DNA of 64,000 nucleotides from Propionibacteriaceae bacterium (GCA_031262485.1 JAISHO010000011.1:1-64000); one strand, 5' to 3'; positions 50,771-60,359 are shown, numbered from the stretch's first letter. Notes: generated by a model not told the origin, from the letters alone. Made by a program: numbers and translations.

Positions 50771-52387
50771 TCAGGCCCGCCCGCGTCGCCCAAGGGCGAT
50801 CGTCGCGGCGCCGGCTACGAGCACAGCAGTGGCGACGCCGGCCAAACCGAGGCCGAAGGTGGCGCCGGTGGCGGGCAGGGTGGCACTCGTCGCCGCGGCC
50901 GCCGGGGCGGGAGCCGAGACGGGAACGATCGTGGGGCTCGGCTCGGCGGGTGCGGCCACGGGCTCAGGCGAGATCGGAGCGGGTTCCGTCGTGGGAGCGG
51001 CCGGTGCGGGCTCCGGGGCAGGTTCGTCCTCGGGCGAGGGTTCCGGAACCGCCGGTTCGTCCGTGGGCTCCGGCTCCGGGTCGGTCGTCGGGCTCGGCTC
51101 CGGTTCCGGCGCGGCTGCGGGGATCGCCTCGACGGTGAGGGTGACGTCATTGGGCCGGATCGGCGAGGGGCCGATGGCGGCGCGCAGACCGGAGGCGGTG
51201 ATCGTCAACGTCGGACCCTCGGACAGCGCGGTCGGCTCGCCGCCCCACGGTTCGACGGTGATCTCGCCCCAGGTGACGCCGTCGATCGTCGGCAACGTGA
51301 CGTCGGTGAAGGTCACCTCGGTGGTGACGGGCAGTTCGTCGGCCCGATTGCGGCCCTCGAGGGGAACTGCGAGCGAACCCGTGCCCTGCCCGGCGAGCGA
51401 GCCATAGGAGTACACGACAGCGATCTCCGGCGCGGCCGCAGTGACGAGATCGGCCGCCTCCCCCGTGACGGCGGTTGTGACGGTGAAGCGCGCTTTGGCG
51501 ACGGTCGGCGTGTAGACGGCGGTGGCGGTGTTCGCGGCCGGGTCATCCGTCACGGTGATCTCCGCCGGGGTGAAGGCGGGGTCGAAGTCGCCCCATCGGA
51601 TGTTCGCGACGTCGGGCAAGGTCGACGAGGAGAAGGTGACCTTCGCGCCTACGGGGAGTTCGGCCGAGGTGGTCGGAGAACCGCCAGCGGTGATGTCGAG
51701 ATACCCCACGCCGGAGTCGTCGGCCGTCTCCCACAAGTAGAGGACCTCGAACGCGGTTCCGGCTGGCACCCAGGGGGCGCCGTCGCCGGTCCCCAACTCG
51801 GGTTCCGGCTGCGCCATCGCGGCGGCGAGCGAGAAGGTCGTCATCGCCACCGGCGCGGGCTCAGCGGCGGCGAGCGCCGTCGGAGAGACCTCGAAGGGAA
51901 ATGTCGCCGACGCGGAGTCTGGCGCCCCGAACGCCAACGATCCGTCTTGGCCGAGAGGGGATCCGGCGAGGGACCACGGCGCGCCGTCCCAGCTGATGCC
52001 AGGGACGTCGGGCAGCGTCGTCGAGATCGACAACGACGACCCTGGCAGCAAGGCGGGCGACGTGTACGTCTCACCGTCCGTCAACGTCTCCGTCACCGTC
52101 GTTTCTGTGCCGTCGGCCAGGGTGAACTCGATCCCGAGGGTGATCGCCGTCCCGGCGGGAACCTCAGCGGCGGATTCCCCGGCGAACGCGGCCGTCACCG
52201 TGAAATCCCACCCCGTCTCGGCGGCCTGAGCCGACGGCGCCGTAATCATCGACATGCTCATGAGCAAGGCGACGACGAGCCCGACGAACGGAAGCCGCCG
52301 ACGCCACGGCAGAGGCGGAGCCGAGGAAGAGGGGGTGGGCATGACGGGTTCCAGCGAATCCGGTCTCCGGTTCAGCGCGATAGCCAT
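50771..52387 (-). CDS. LPXTG cell-wall-anchored surface protein with repeated beta domains
   Basis: About 538 residues. Signal peptide: RRRLPFVGLVVALLMSM ... APSAQA. Three domains of ~100 residues follow, each with TFTV/FTVT-type starts and an LP-x-(V/I)-x-x-I-x-W motif (LPDVPGISW, LPDVANIRW, LPTIDGVTW), as in DUF5979-like Ig folds. A long Pro/Glu/Ala-rich stalk leads to LPATG, a hydrophobic helix and RRGRA, the sortase signal. Start choice between 52387 and 52420 is open. No sortase gene is nearby. Confidence 0.82.
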   Translation of the reverse strand: MAIALNRRPDSLEPVMPTPSSSAPPLPWRRRLPFVGLVVALLMSMSMITAPSAQAAETGWDFTVTAAFAGESAAEVPAGTAITLGIEFTLADGTETTVTETLTDGETYTSPALLPGSSLSISTTLPDVPGISWDGAPWSLAGSPLGQDGSLAFGAPDSASATFPFEVSPTALAAAEPAPVAMTTFSLAAAMAQPEPELGTGDGAPWVPAGTAFEVLYLWETADDSGVGYLDITAGGSPTTSAELPVGAKVTFSSSTLPDVANIRWGDFDPAFTPAEITVTDDPAANTATAVYTPTVAKARFTVTTAVTGEAADLVTAAAPEIAVVYSYGSLAGQGTGSLAVPLEGRNRADELPVTTEVTFTDVTLPTIDGVTWGEITVEPWGGEPTALSEGPTLTITASGLRAAIGPSPIRPNDVTLTVEAIPAAAPEPEPSPTTDPEPEPTDEPAVPEPSPEDEPAPEPAPAAPTTEPAPISPEPVAAPAEPSPTIVPVSAPAPAAAATSATLPATGATFGLGLAGVATAVLVAGAATIALGRRGRA

Positions 52388-52649
52388 GGGTGAGGGACAC
52401 CTCCGAAAAGAAAGAAACACCTTGCCAGGGATGGAGGATAAGGCGGGGGCAGGACAACGCGGCGACGATACGCGCCCACGTCAACCCATTCAATCTCAAT
52501 CTCCGTCATCACCCTACCGGGCCATAGACAAACAGAAAACAGTTTTATGAGGTTTTCTCGTCGTCGCCCCTGCTCACATCTCATCACAGAACCCATCCGT
52601 CGTTCCACCTCATGCGTCGGGCCGTGAAAACGAGAAGGTGAGATCGTCG

Positions 52650-52736
52650 AGACCGTCCGTGTGGGGGTGGAGACGTGACCGCCATCGACGACAAGAATGT
52701 GCTGACGGGCAGATCGTCCGTGTGGGGGTGGAGACG
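52650..52736. CRISPR. Two-repeat CRISPR-like remnant (61-bp period)
   Basis: A 22-bp sequence containing TCCGTGTGGGGGTGGAGACG occurs identically at 52654-52675 and 52715-52736, and the four bases before it match at three positions. The 61-bp step equals a 28-29-bp repeat plus a 32-33-bp spacer, the type I-E rhythm, and the G-rich core resembles actinobacterial I-E repeats. No third copy is seen in phase on either side and no cas genes lie near. It may be a decayed or minimal array, or a plain duplicated motif. Confidence 0.42.
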
Positions 52737-52960
52737 CGGGTTGAGGGCACGGAGACGTGAAGAGGAGAGATTCCCCCACCCCGACGACCATCGGCGGCGA
52801 CCTTCACCAGGCCGCTCACCGTGTGACTCAATCCCGATCCATGGAAAGACCGCCGACGCCTCGCGCCAGTGCGATATGAACCAGTGAGATATGAAAGGGG
52901 CCGCCCGCCCCCGCTCGTCGACCGTCACACCCGCCCCGGGCGCGGCCCGGACACCCCGAA

Positions 52961-52986
52961 GGGGCCACCCGTCGCCGGATGGCCCC
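52961..52986 (-). terminator. Inverted repeat downstream of rpf
   Basis: GGGGCCA-N12-TGGCCCC, a perfect 7-bp stem 24 bases after the rpf stop. There is no strong T-run on the minus strand, so termination would be of the GC-hairpin type frequent in actinobacteria. Confidence 0.55.
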
Positions 52987-53009
52987 TCCTTGTGGTGATG
53001 AATGGATGA

Positions 53010-54194
53010 TCAGATGATGCCGATCCGGTAGGCGCACTCCCATTGGCCCCAGCCGTAACGGGCTTGGAGCATCTGGGCCCGCATGTTCTGCTCGTCGACG
53101 GAGGCGTCGGCCGGGTTGCCGGAGCCGCCGACCCCGCGCCAGGTGGACAACGAGAACTGGTAGAGCCCGTAGTAGCCGGCCGGGTTGACGGCGCGCGGGT
53201 TGCCGCTCGACTCGCACATGGCGATCTGGCGCCACGTCTCGCTCGGGTACCAGACCGAGCCGGAGCTGACGGCGCCGGAGGAGTTGGACGAGCTCGACGA
53301 GGACGAACCGCTGGACGAGGAGGACGAGGACGAACTGCTCGAGCTCGACGAGCTGGACGAGGAGGCCGCCGGGCGCTCCTTCGTGCCGTTGAGGGTGACT
53401 TCGGCCACCGGTTCGCGTGTCACCTGTTCGCCGGTGACGGCTTCGCTGACGAGGGCGCCGTCGTGGAAGGTCTGCAGGATCGTCTCTTGCTTGACGCCGT
53501 TGACGCCCTCTTGCTCGACCTCGGTGTCGCCCTCATAAAGGCTGTCGTCGTCCTTCGTCTGCTCGGCGAAGGGGATCTCGACGTCGCGGGTGATCGTCGC
53601 CGTCGTCACCCGGACCAGCTGGATGGCCAGGCCGTTGGAGACGGGCGTGTCCGCGGCGGGGTTAATGATGTCGTCGGCGTCCCACGTCAGCCCAGCCAGC
53701 TTGAGCGCGTCGCCGACGGTGTCATAGGCGTGGAGGGGGCGGGCTTGGCCGTCCGCGGTGATGGTGACGTCTTTGCCGGTGTCGACGGTTAGGTCGATGC
53801 CCTCGCGGGGGACGACGACGTCCTCGTCTTCGGAGACGACGGCCTCGGCCGCGTCGACGCCGAGGTGGTCGAGCACCCCGCCGACCGTCCGTTCGGTCGT
53901 CCAGAACTCGCCGTGCTCCCCGTTGAGGGTCAAATCGATGAGTCGGCCGTATTCGACGACGATGTTCGTGCCATCGGAGACGACGGTGCGCAGATCCGGC
54001 GTCACCTCGTCGTGGGCCCGCAAGGTGACCCCTTCATCGGTGAGAATCTCGGCGACCGACCCGTAGAGGACGGACACCTGTTTCGATTCCCCGTCGATCG
54101 TCACCGTGACGTCGCGCCCGATCGTGCCGATTCCGGATCCGGCCAGCCCCATCCCGAGGAGGGCGCTGACGACGAAGTAGGGAACGGTCTTCAT
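53010..54194 (-). CDS. rpfB: Resuscitation-promoting factor (RpfB-like)
   Basis: 394 residues. An N-terminal membrane anchor or signal (YFVVSALLGMGLAGSG) is followed by DUF348 modules (VTVTIDGESKQVSVL, IDLTLNGEHGEFWTT, IDLTVDTGKDVTITADG), a G5-like region at about 195-275, and the transglycosylase-like Rpf domain: WRQIAMCESSGNPRAVNPAG with the catalytic Glu, then YYGLYQFSLSTWRGVGG. A poly-Ser linker of about 35 residues joins the two, encoded by GAG/GAC-like repeats on the plus strand. It cleaves peptidoglycan outside the cell. Confidence 0.92.
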   Translation of the reverse strand: MKTVPYFVVSALLGMGLAGSGIGTIGRDVTVTIDGESKQVSVLYGSVAEILTDEGVTLRAHDEVTPDLRTVVSDGTNIVVEYGRLIDLTLNGEHGEFWTTERTVGGVLDHLGVDAAEAVVSEDEDVVVPREGIDLTVDTGKDVTITADGQARPLHAYDTVGDALKLAGLTWDADDIINPAADTPVSNGLAIQLVRVTTATITRDVEIPFAEQTKDDDSLYEGDTEVEQEGVNGVKQETILQTFHDGALVSEAVTGEQVTREPVAEVTLNGTKERPAASSSSSSSSSSSSSSSSSSGSSSSSSSNSSGAVSSGSVWYPSETWRQIAMCESSGNPRAVNPAGYYGLYQFSLSTWRGVGGSGNPADASVDEQNMRAQMLQARYGWGQWECAYRIGII

Positions 54195-54417
54195 ACAAAA
54201 ACCCCGCTAGTAATGTCTGTTCTTTATGTCTGTGGTGTTTGCCCGGTTCTCCCGGTTCCCGTCCGCGCCCCATCCGAGGGGTCCGCAGTCCGGTGAATTA
54301 ACAAACGTTTCTCATACGTTTATTGCGATGATGTCACGCTACCGCGCTTATCAGAAAATACCAAAAGGATCCTGAGAAAATCTCATAATATGGCCCTGAC
54401 TGCGTCTTTCACTCGCG

Positions 54418-54627
54418 TCAGGCTTCTGCGACGGTGTAGTCGCCCGCCTCGTCGACAGCGGCCGCGACCGCTTCGAAGGCCAGGGGCGCCTGGGCCGTCA
54501 CCGTCATCTCGCCGCTGAGAGCGACCGCGACCGAGGTGACGCCGGGGATGGCCTCGACTTCCTCCGTCACATGGGCGACGCAGTGGACACAGGTCATCCC
54601 GGAGACGATATAACGCTGTTCGGACAT
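54418..54627 (-). CDS. CopZ-like heavy-metal-associated protein
   Basis: 69 residues from ATG 54627. SGMTCVHCVAHVTEEVE is the HMA motif with CxxC; GVTSVAVALSGEMTVTA completes the beta-alpha-beta fold. Likely a copper chaperone. No copper ATPase is adjacent, so it stands alone. The long upstream extension in the same frame has no support. Confidence 0.88.
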   Translation of the reverse strand: MSEQRYIVSGMTCVHCVAHVTEEVEAIPGVTSVAVALSGEMTVTAQAPLAFEAVAAAVDEAGDYTVAEA

Positions 54628-55495
54628 AGAGGTCACTTCCTCATTCGGTTCCTTCGGCGCCGCGCGAAACCGGATGCCAGCGCTCTCTTCGGCGCCGGTC
54701 AGCGGTCGGGCGGCGTCTCGCCGTCCCCCCGGAGCGATCACTCCGAAGAAACAAGCATGAAATGGTAGCACTCGACGGGACACTGTCGCATCTTGCCGAT
54801 CGCCGCGCAGTATTTTCACTCGCTCCTTCAAGAGTAGGACGTTGACGATCGTTGGGCCAGATTTCCGGGCTAGGCCATGTCATCGACGGGGTGTTCGAAC
54901 CACACCAAGCAGACGATCAACACCTTCCGTAAAAATATCCCCAAGACCTGGGGATAACTAGGGAAATCAGACTTGTACCTTACGGAAACCTGGTCCGTCA
55001 AGTCGTCTCTTCCTGCGTGCCTACCCCCACCCGCGAGGTGGAAAAATTCTTTTTATGCACCGCCTGGGGAAGAGCGTTATCCCTTGCCATAGGTATTTTC
55101 CGAGAGCTTTCCATTTCAACGAACCACAGCCCTTGTGGACAACGAGGGATGATATTCCCCAGTCAACGCGAGGCCATCCACAAGGTATCCCCAGGGCCTG
55201 TGGATAAGTTAATGGCGCGGGGGTCTCCGGGGGGCTAGCTTGAGCCCGTCAGTGAGTGATGTCAGACCTCATGGGTAGCCTCGGCGACCATGAACCTCAT
55301 CGATGGAATTTCACCGGCGACCTGGTCCGAGACCAGGTTCCGGCCCCCTCCAGCCCGGCCCCCCGCCGGGTCGTCCATCGGTGGCGCCCCGAGGATGTCA
55401 GGGCGGTGTGACGCTCCCCGCTCGCTGGCCCGTCTCGTCGCCAGCTTCCCGGGCGGCGCGGGATGGTACCCCCCGGAGCCAGAGAGGAACGGCCC
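54628..55495. other. Gene-free stretch rich in DnaA-box-like sites and nested dyads
   Basis: TGTGGATAA (55199-55207) is a perfect DnaA box in reverse; TGTGGACAA (55134-55142) is the actinobacterial form in reverse; CCATCCACA (55174-55182) is a 7/9 match. TATCCCCA-N5-TGGGGATA (54936-54956) and TATCCCCA-N5-TGTGGATA (55186-55206) share geometry. TTCCGTAA (54925) and TTACGGAA (54980) flank the first dyad. The dnaB gene starts just after. No dnaA or dnaN is in the window, so this is not shown to be oriC. Confidence 0.6.
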
Positions 55496-56866
55496 GTGAC
55501 GCAGGTTCACGAGCTCAGCGCTTATCAGGACGCCCCCGATCGTGTTCCGCCGCAGGATCTCGCGGCGGAACAGTCGGTCTTGGGCGCTATGATGATGAGC
55601 AAGGACGCGATCGCCAACGTCGTCGGCATCATCCGCGGCCGTGACTTCTACAAGCCCGCCCACGAGCTCATCTTCGAAGCGATCGTCGACCTCTACTCCA
55701 GCGGCGAGCCGGCCGACGCCATCACCGTCGCCGAGGCCCTCATGAAGCAGGGCGACATCGCCCGCGTCGGCGGCCACGTCTATATCCACGACCTCCTCGC
55801 CTCCGTCGCCATCGCCGCCAACGCCTCCTATTACGCCGAGATCGTGCGCGAGAAGGCGATCCTGCGTCGGCTCGTCGAGGCGTCGATCAAGATCGCCCAA
55901 CTCGGCTACGCCGGCCAAGGCGAGATCACCGACATCGTCGACTTGGCCCAGAAGACGGTCTACGACATCGCCGACGGCGCCTCCGGCGAGGACTACAAGT
56001 CGATCCAGGAACTGCTCGGGCCGACGTGGGACGAGATGGACGCGCTCGCCTCCCACGGCGGGCGCCTGGCCGGCGTGCCGACGGGTTTCGCCTCCCTCGA
56101 CCACCTCACCAACGGCCTGCATCCCGGGCAGATGATCATCGTCGCCGCCCGCCCCGCCATCGGCAAATCGACCTTGGCGCTCGACTTCGCCCGTAGCGCC
56201 GCGATCCACAACCGGATGTCGACGGCGATCTTCTCCTTAGAAATGGGCGCCACCGAGATCATGATGCGCCTGCTCTCCGCCGAGACGGGCGTCAGCTTGC
56301 AGAACATCCGCACCGGCAACCTCGACGACTCGTGGGATCGCCTCTCGGCCGTCACCGGGCGCCTCTCTTCGGCGCCGCTGTTCATCGACGACTCGCCCAA
56401 CCTCACGATGATGGAGATCCGCGCCAAGGCCCGCCGACTCAAGCAACGCCACGATCTCAAAATGGTCATCATCGACTACATCCAGCTCATGAGCTCGGGC
56501 CGCAAGGTCGAATCCCGCCAGTTGGAAGTCTCCGAGTTCTCGCGTCAGATCAAACTCATGGCCAAGGAGCTCGACATCCCCGTCGTCGCGATCTCCCAGC
56601 TCAACCGTGGCACCGAGCAACGCTCCGACAAGAAGCCCATGCTCTCCGATTTGCGCGAGTCGGGTTCGCTCGAACAAGACGCCGACGTCGTCATCCTGCT
56701 GCACCGCGAAGACGCCTACGACCCCAAGAACCGCCCCGGCGAGGCCGACCTCATCGTCGCCAAACACCGCAACGGCGAGACGAAGACGCTGCCCGTCCTC
56801 TTCCAAGGCCATCTGGCCCGGTTCGCCGACAACCCGGAGGAGAACTTCGGCGGGGGGTTCGGCTGA
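55496..56866 (+). CDS. dnaB: Replicative DNA helicase
   Basis: 456 residues from GTG 55496 (GAGAGGAA upstream); the frame also opens at 55463. N-terminal DnaB domain: PPQDLAAEQSVLGAMMMSKD. C-terminal RecA-like ATPase: VPTGFASLDHLTNGLHPGQM, Walker A ARPAIGKSTLA, FSLEMGATEIMMRLLSAE, Walker B MVIIDYIQLMSS, and SQLNRGTEQR ... SGSLEQDADVVILLHR. No intein. It unwinds DNA at the fork. The usual rplI neighbour is absent. Confidence 0.95.
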   Translation: MTQVHELSAYQDAPDRVPPQDLAAEQSVLGAMMMSKDAIANVVGIIRGRDFYKPAHELIFEAIVDLYSSGEPADAITVAEALMKQGDIARVGGHVYIHDLLASVAIAANASYYAEIVREKAILRRLVEASIKIAQLGYAGQGEITDIVDLAQKTVYDIADGASGEDYKSIQELLGPTWDEMDALASHGGRLAGVPTGFASLDHLTNGLHPGQMIIVAARPAIGKSTLALDFARSAAIHNRMSTAIFSLEMGATEIMMRLLSAETGVSLQNIRTGNLDDSWDRLSAVTGRLSSAPLFIDDSPNLTMMEIRAKARRLKQRHDLKMVIIDYIQLMSSGRKVESRQLEVSEFSRQIKLMAKELDIPVVAISQLNRGTEQRSDKKPMLSDLRESGSLEQDADVVILLHREDAYDPKNRPGEADLIVAKHRNGETKTLPVLFQGHLARFADNPEENFGGGFG

Positions 56867-56921
56867 CGGTCAGACGACTGAGACGATGCGAGACGGCGGT
56901 GAGACGGCCGCCGCGCGACAA

Positions 56922-57740
56922 TCACAAATACGCTTTGGCGACGGTGTGGGCTTGGCCACCGTAGGTCCCGCCGAAGAGGACGGTGTGGACGAGGAGGGGG
57001 TGCAGTTGGTGGAGTCCGATGAGTTCGCGCCAATGATCGGGCAGGTCGAAACACACCTCTTCGTAGGCCGACCAGATCGTCTCGAGGTGGGGCATGCCGA
57101 AGAGGGCGAGCATGGCGAGGTCGGTGAGGCGGTGCCCGCCGTGGGCGGCCGGGTCGATGAGGACGGCCCCCTCGCTTGAGAAGAGGACGTTGCCGGCCCA
57201 GAGGTCGCCGTGGATGCGGGAGGGCTCGAAACCGTCGTCGAAGTCGCCGTCGGTGAGGCGCTGGGCCAGGTCGACGATGTCCTCGTAAGCGCGGCGCGAC
57301 AAGGCGCCGGAGATGAGCGCGGTGTCGGCGTAGGGCATGACGCGGTAGGCGGCGTAGAACTCACCCCAGCGCAGGCGCGTCCCGGAATCGGGCATGGGCA
57401 AGGTAGTGTCGCCGATATAGCAGGGGCCGTCGTAACCGTCGGGTTTGGCGCCGAAACCAGCGGCCCCAGCGTCGTGGGTGGTGGCGAGGGCGCGCCCGAA
57501 CTCCTCGGCCATCTGTGCGGTCGGCTCGGCCCGCTCGATCCGCTCGAGCGTGATGGCATCGTCGTCGACATCGATGACGCCGGCGACTTTCGCTCCTCCG
57601 TCGACGGCGAGCCAGCGCAGCCCGGCCGCCTCGGCGGCGAAGAAGCCCTCCGGCGCTCCCGGCACGCGCTTGACGAACGTCGTCGCATCGGCGACATCGG
57701 CCACGCCGAGCGCGCCGAAAACAGAATCAGTGACAGTCAC
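56922..57740 (-). CDS. Fructosamine kinase family protein
   Basis: 272 residues, GTG start. The kinase loop SRIHGDLWAGNVLF and the metal site VLIDPAAHGGHRLTDLAML are diagnostic of FN3K-like deglycating kinases. EFYAAYRVMPYAD and GLHQLHPLLVHTVLFGG are also shared. It phosphorylates ketoamines on proteins or small molecules. Confidence 0.88.
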   Translation of the reverse strand: MTVTDSVFGALGVADVADATTFVKRVPGAPEGFFAAEAAGLRWLAVDGGAKVAGVIDVDDDAITLERIERAEPTAQMAEEFGRALATTHDAGAAGFGAKPDGYDGPCYIGDTTLPMPDSGTRLRWGEFYAAYRVMPYADTALISGALSRRAYEDIVDLAQRLTDGDFDDGFEPSRIHGDLWAGNVLFSSEGAVLIDPAAHGGHRLTDLAMLALFGMPHLETIWSAYEEVCFDLPDHWRELIGLHQLHPLLVHTVLFGGTYGGQAHTVAKAYL

Positions 57741-57806
57741 GGTTGTCCCTCCCCTAGGTAAGAAGTAAGACTAACCGAACATCGTCGGCTGGTGAGATTC
57801 GACGCC

Positions 57807-58490
57807 TCAGTTACGGCTCGGCAACTGCCCTGAGAGCCACGAAACGAGGGAATCCGGGTTGCGGCTTTGGGTGAGGACTTGGGCCGGCCCGGCGATGTCC
57901 ATGACGAGGCCCTCGCCCGATTTCACCGATTGGACGATGCCGCTGGCCGCTTTGCGGACCTGCACCTGGGCGCTCGCCTGGTAGGCGACAAGATGGCCGG
58001 TGTCGAGCGTGAACCATTGGCCTTGCTCGAGGGTGACGAGGTCCATCGCGCCGTAAGCGGAGAGGATCACCGGCCCTTGACCGGTGGCGTGAATGACGAA
58101 GGCGCCCTCGCCACCGAAGATCGACTTCGCGCCGCCCCACTTCGTGTCGAGCGTGACGCCCGTGCCGCCGCCGAGCCAGGAGCCCCGCGTGATGACCCAC
58201 GGCATCTGTTGTGTCACCTCGACAACGGTGGCGTCACCAGGCAGGTTGGCGGCGAGATCGACCCAGCCGCCATAGCCCGGATCGGCCGTGAACGTCGTCA
58301 CGAAGAGCGACTCGCCCCCCATCGTGGCGCGCATGAGCGACTTCATGACCCCACCGCTGGCCTGGGCCGCCATCGTCACCCCCGGCGAATGGGACGCCAT
58401 CGCCCCCGATTCCGCTAGAACCGATTCCCCCGCGTCCAACGAGACCCGGGCTGTCGTGAAACTGGGCTGATGCCGCATGTCGATTCGCAT
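57807..58490 (-). CDS. AIM24/TIGR00266-family protein
   Basis: About 227 residues. VLAESGAMASHSPGV, MGGESLFVTTFTADP, WVITRGSWLGG, GEGAFVIHATGQGPVIL and FTLDTGHLVAYQASAQV match the AIM24 double-beta fold. Starts at ATG 58490, 58478, or TTG 58508 are all possible. Role unknown. Confidence 0.82.
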   Translation of the reverse strand: MRIDMRHQPSFTTARVSLDAGESVLAESGAMASHSPGVTMAAQASGGVMKSLMRATMGGESLFVTTFTADPGYGGWVDLAANLPGDATVVEVTQQMPWVITRGSWLGGGTGVTLDTKWGGAKSIFGGEGAFVIHATGQGPVILSAYGAMDLVTLEQGQWFTLDTGHLVAYQASAQVQVRKAASGIVQSVKSGEGLVMDIAGPAQVLTQSRNPDSLVSWLSGQLPSRN

Positions 58491-58520
58491 GAGGTCACTG
58501 TAAGCCAAATTTCTTGACGC

Positions 58521-59750
58521 TCACTTCGCATGTCGGAAGCGGGACGCTGTGACAGCGAAAACGATCGGGATCAGGGCGCACAACAACAGCGCCGGGCGCA
58601 ACCCGCTCCCTCCGTCGTCGGGCAGAATCGCGGCCAAACCGCTGAGAGGTCCGGTGGTCGCCTCGGCGAGGGCGCCGGCGGCGAGGGGGCCGAAGGTGCC
58701 GCCGGAATCGCCGGCCAGGGCGAGGACGGCGAACATGGCCGCGCCGCCGAGGGGGAAGCGCGCGGCCGTCAGGGAGATCGTGCCTGGCCACAGCAGGCTG
58801 ACGGTGAGGCCGCAAAGCGCGCAGGCGAGGAGGCTGACGATCGGGATGTCAACGGTCGCGGCGACGATGTAACACAGCGCGGCGGCGGCTCCGGAGCCGG
58901 CGAGGAGGGGGCGCAGCGGGATCGCTTGGCCCCATAACCCGTAGACGAAACGCCCTGCCCCCATGAGAAGGGCGAAGAGCCCGGGCCCGAGGAGGTCGCC
59001 CATCTCCTTGCTGACCCCGACCCCTTGCTCAGCGAAGAACGACGACCATTGCGACATCGTCAACTCTGCGGCCCCGCCCGTCATCATGAGGACGAGCGCG
59101 GCGAGGAACAATGGTGCGCCGAACAGCGCGCGCAGCGAGGTGCGATCTTCCTCGGCGACCGTCTGCGGCAAGGGAACACGGAGGAAAGCGACCATGTTGG
59201 CGAGCGGGACGACCGCCCACAACACGGGCAACAACGCCCACCGCTCCTGCCCGATCGCAGCAATGAGCACCGTCGTCCCCACGACGACGACGAGCTGGCC
59301 CCAGCAATAGAACGAGTGCAGGAGCGCCATGCCGGCGGCCTTCGCCTCCTTCGGCGTCGGCAGATGCTCGATGACGGGGCTGACGAGCACCTCGAGCAAT
59401 CCCCCGCCAACCGCATACACGATGATCGCGACACACAAGCCGAGGAACGGCGACGGTGCGACCGTCGGCAAGAAGGCGAGCAGAACAAGCCCGGCCGCGG
59501 CGAGCGCATGGGCGAGCACGAGCAGCGGGCGATACCCGACCCGGTCGGCCACCTTGACGACGGCGAGATCCGTCAGCAGCTGCACCCCGAAATTGAGCCC
59601 GGCCAGCCCGCCCAACTGCGCGACGTCGATGCCGAGCCGCGTATGGAAGACGATGAACAGCAACGGCGCCAGATTATTGACAATCGCCTGCACGGCGAGC
59701 CCGAGATAACAGGCCCACCGTGTCGGCGTGAAGTTAGGAGCGGGAGGCAC
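58521..59750 (-). CDS. MFS transporter
   Basis: 409 residues, twelve predicted helices, GTG start. LAPLLFIVFHTRLGIDVAQL starts the first half and KVADRVGYRPLLVLAHAL is the inter-helix 2-3 motif. Resembles fucose/sugar-type or uncharacterised MFS carriers; substrate unknown. The Nudix gene ends nine bases upstream, so both may be co-transcribed. Confidence 0.82.
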   Translation of the reverse strand: MPPAPNFTPTRWACYLGLAVQAIVNNLAPLLFIVFHTRLGIDVAQLGGLAGLNFGVQLLTDLAVVKVADRVGYRPLLVLAHALAAAGLVLLAFLPTVAPSPFLGLCVAIIVYAVGGGLLEVLVSPVIEHLPTPKEAKAAGMALLHSFYCWGQLVVVVGTTVLIAAIGQERWALLPVLWAVVPLANMVAFLRVPLPQTVAEEDRTSLRALFGAPLFLAALVLMMTGGAAELTMSQWSSFFAEQGVGVSKEMGDLLGPGLFALLMGAGRFVYGLWGQAIPLRPLLAGSGAAAALCYIVAATVDIPIVSLLACALCGLTVSLLWPGTISLTAARFPLGGAAMFAVLALAGDSGGTFGPLAAGALAEATTGPLSGLAAILPDDGGSGLRPALLLCALIPIVFAVTASRFRHAK

Positions 59751-59759
59751 CGGATGAGT

Positions 59760-60359
59760 CTAGGGGGCCTCATCGCTAAGGGTTCGCATCGATAAACGAT
59801 CCACGAAATCAAGTGCTTCTTCTTCGTCTTCGCATGGAGCACTTTCAGCGATCAGGCCCCCGCCGAAGTCCTCGTCGACATCGTCCAGGCTCGCCGTGGG
59901 ATCATCCCGCAGCGCGATCGCGACCGCCTGGCGGTGCCGCGCCGTCATCTCCGGCAGCGCGTCGACGGGGAAGAAGCGCGCCTCGGTGTTCTCATCGTCG
60001 CCCGGGGCGGGCTCGCCGGCGATCCAACGGCAGCGGAAGACGTGTTCGATGTATCGCGACTCGTCGCCGTTGGCGTAGGTGATCATCTCCGAGACAGTGA
60101 GCCAACAGAGACGTTCGATCGTGGCCGTCACCCCCGTCTCCTCGAGGACCTCGCGGATGACCGTCACCTTCGGGTGCTCGCCCGGTTCGACGACGCCGGC
60201 GACGGGGCTCCAGCGGCCCGTCTCCGCCCCCTTGACAAGAAGAACTTCCGTTCCCCGCTCCGGATGTTCACGGATGACGACAGCCGACGCCCCCGAGAGC
60301 CACAGCGGGGAGTGCCCGACCTTGTCACGCAGCTGAACGATGAACTCAGGAACTGGCAC
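59760..60359 (-). CDS. Nudix hydrolase
   Basis: 199 residues, GTG start. The Nudix box is complete: GVVEPGEHPKVTVIREVLEE followed by TG. Before it, SAVVIREHPERGTEVLLVKG is the usual first strand pair. The C-terminal ~60 residues are acidic. It hydrolyses a nucleoside diphosphate derivative, not identifiable. Confidence 0.87.
   Translation of the reverse strand: MPVPEFIVQLRDKVGHSPLWLSGASAVVIREHPERGTEVLLVKGAETGRWSPVAGVVEPGEHPKVTVIREVLEETGVTATIERLCWLTVSEMITYANGDESRYIEHVFRCRWIAGEPAPGDDENTEARFFPVDALPEMTARHRQAVAIALRDDPTASLDDVDEDFGGGLIAESAPCEDEEEALDFVDRLSMRTLSDEAP

Noticed and set aside
52372..52928. Several frames running through the CRISPR-like repeats
   Set aside because: They derive from the repeated motif (THPHTD-like peptides) and have no support.
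54195..54417. Possible ydaO (c-di-AMP) riboswitch before rpf
   Set aside because: ydaO elements often precede actinobacterial rpf genes, but I could not match its conserved core here.
54925..55207. Chromosomal origin of replication
   Set aside because: DnaA boxes alone do not prove it; no dnaA, dnaN or AT-rich unwinding region is in the window. Kept as a finding, not a call.
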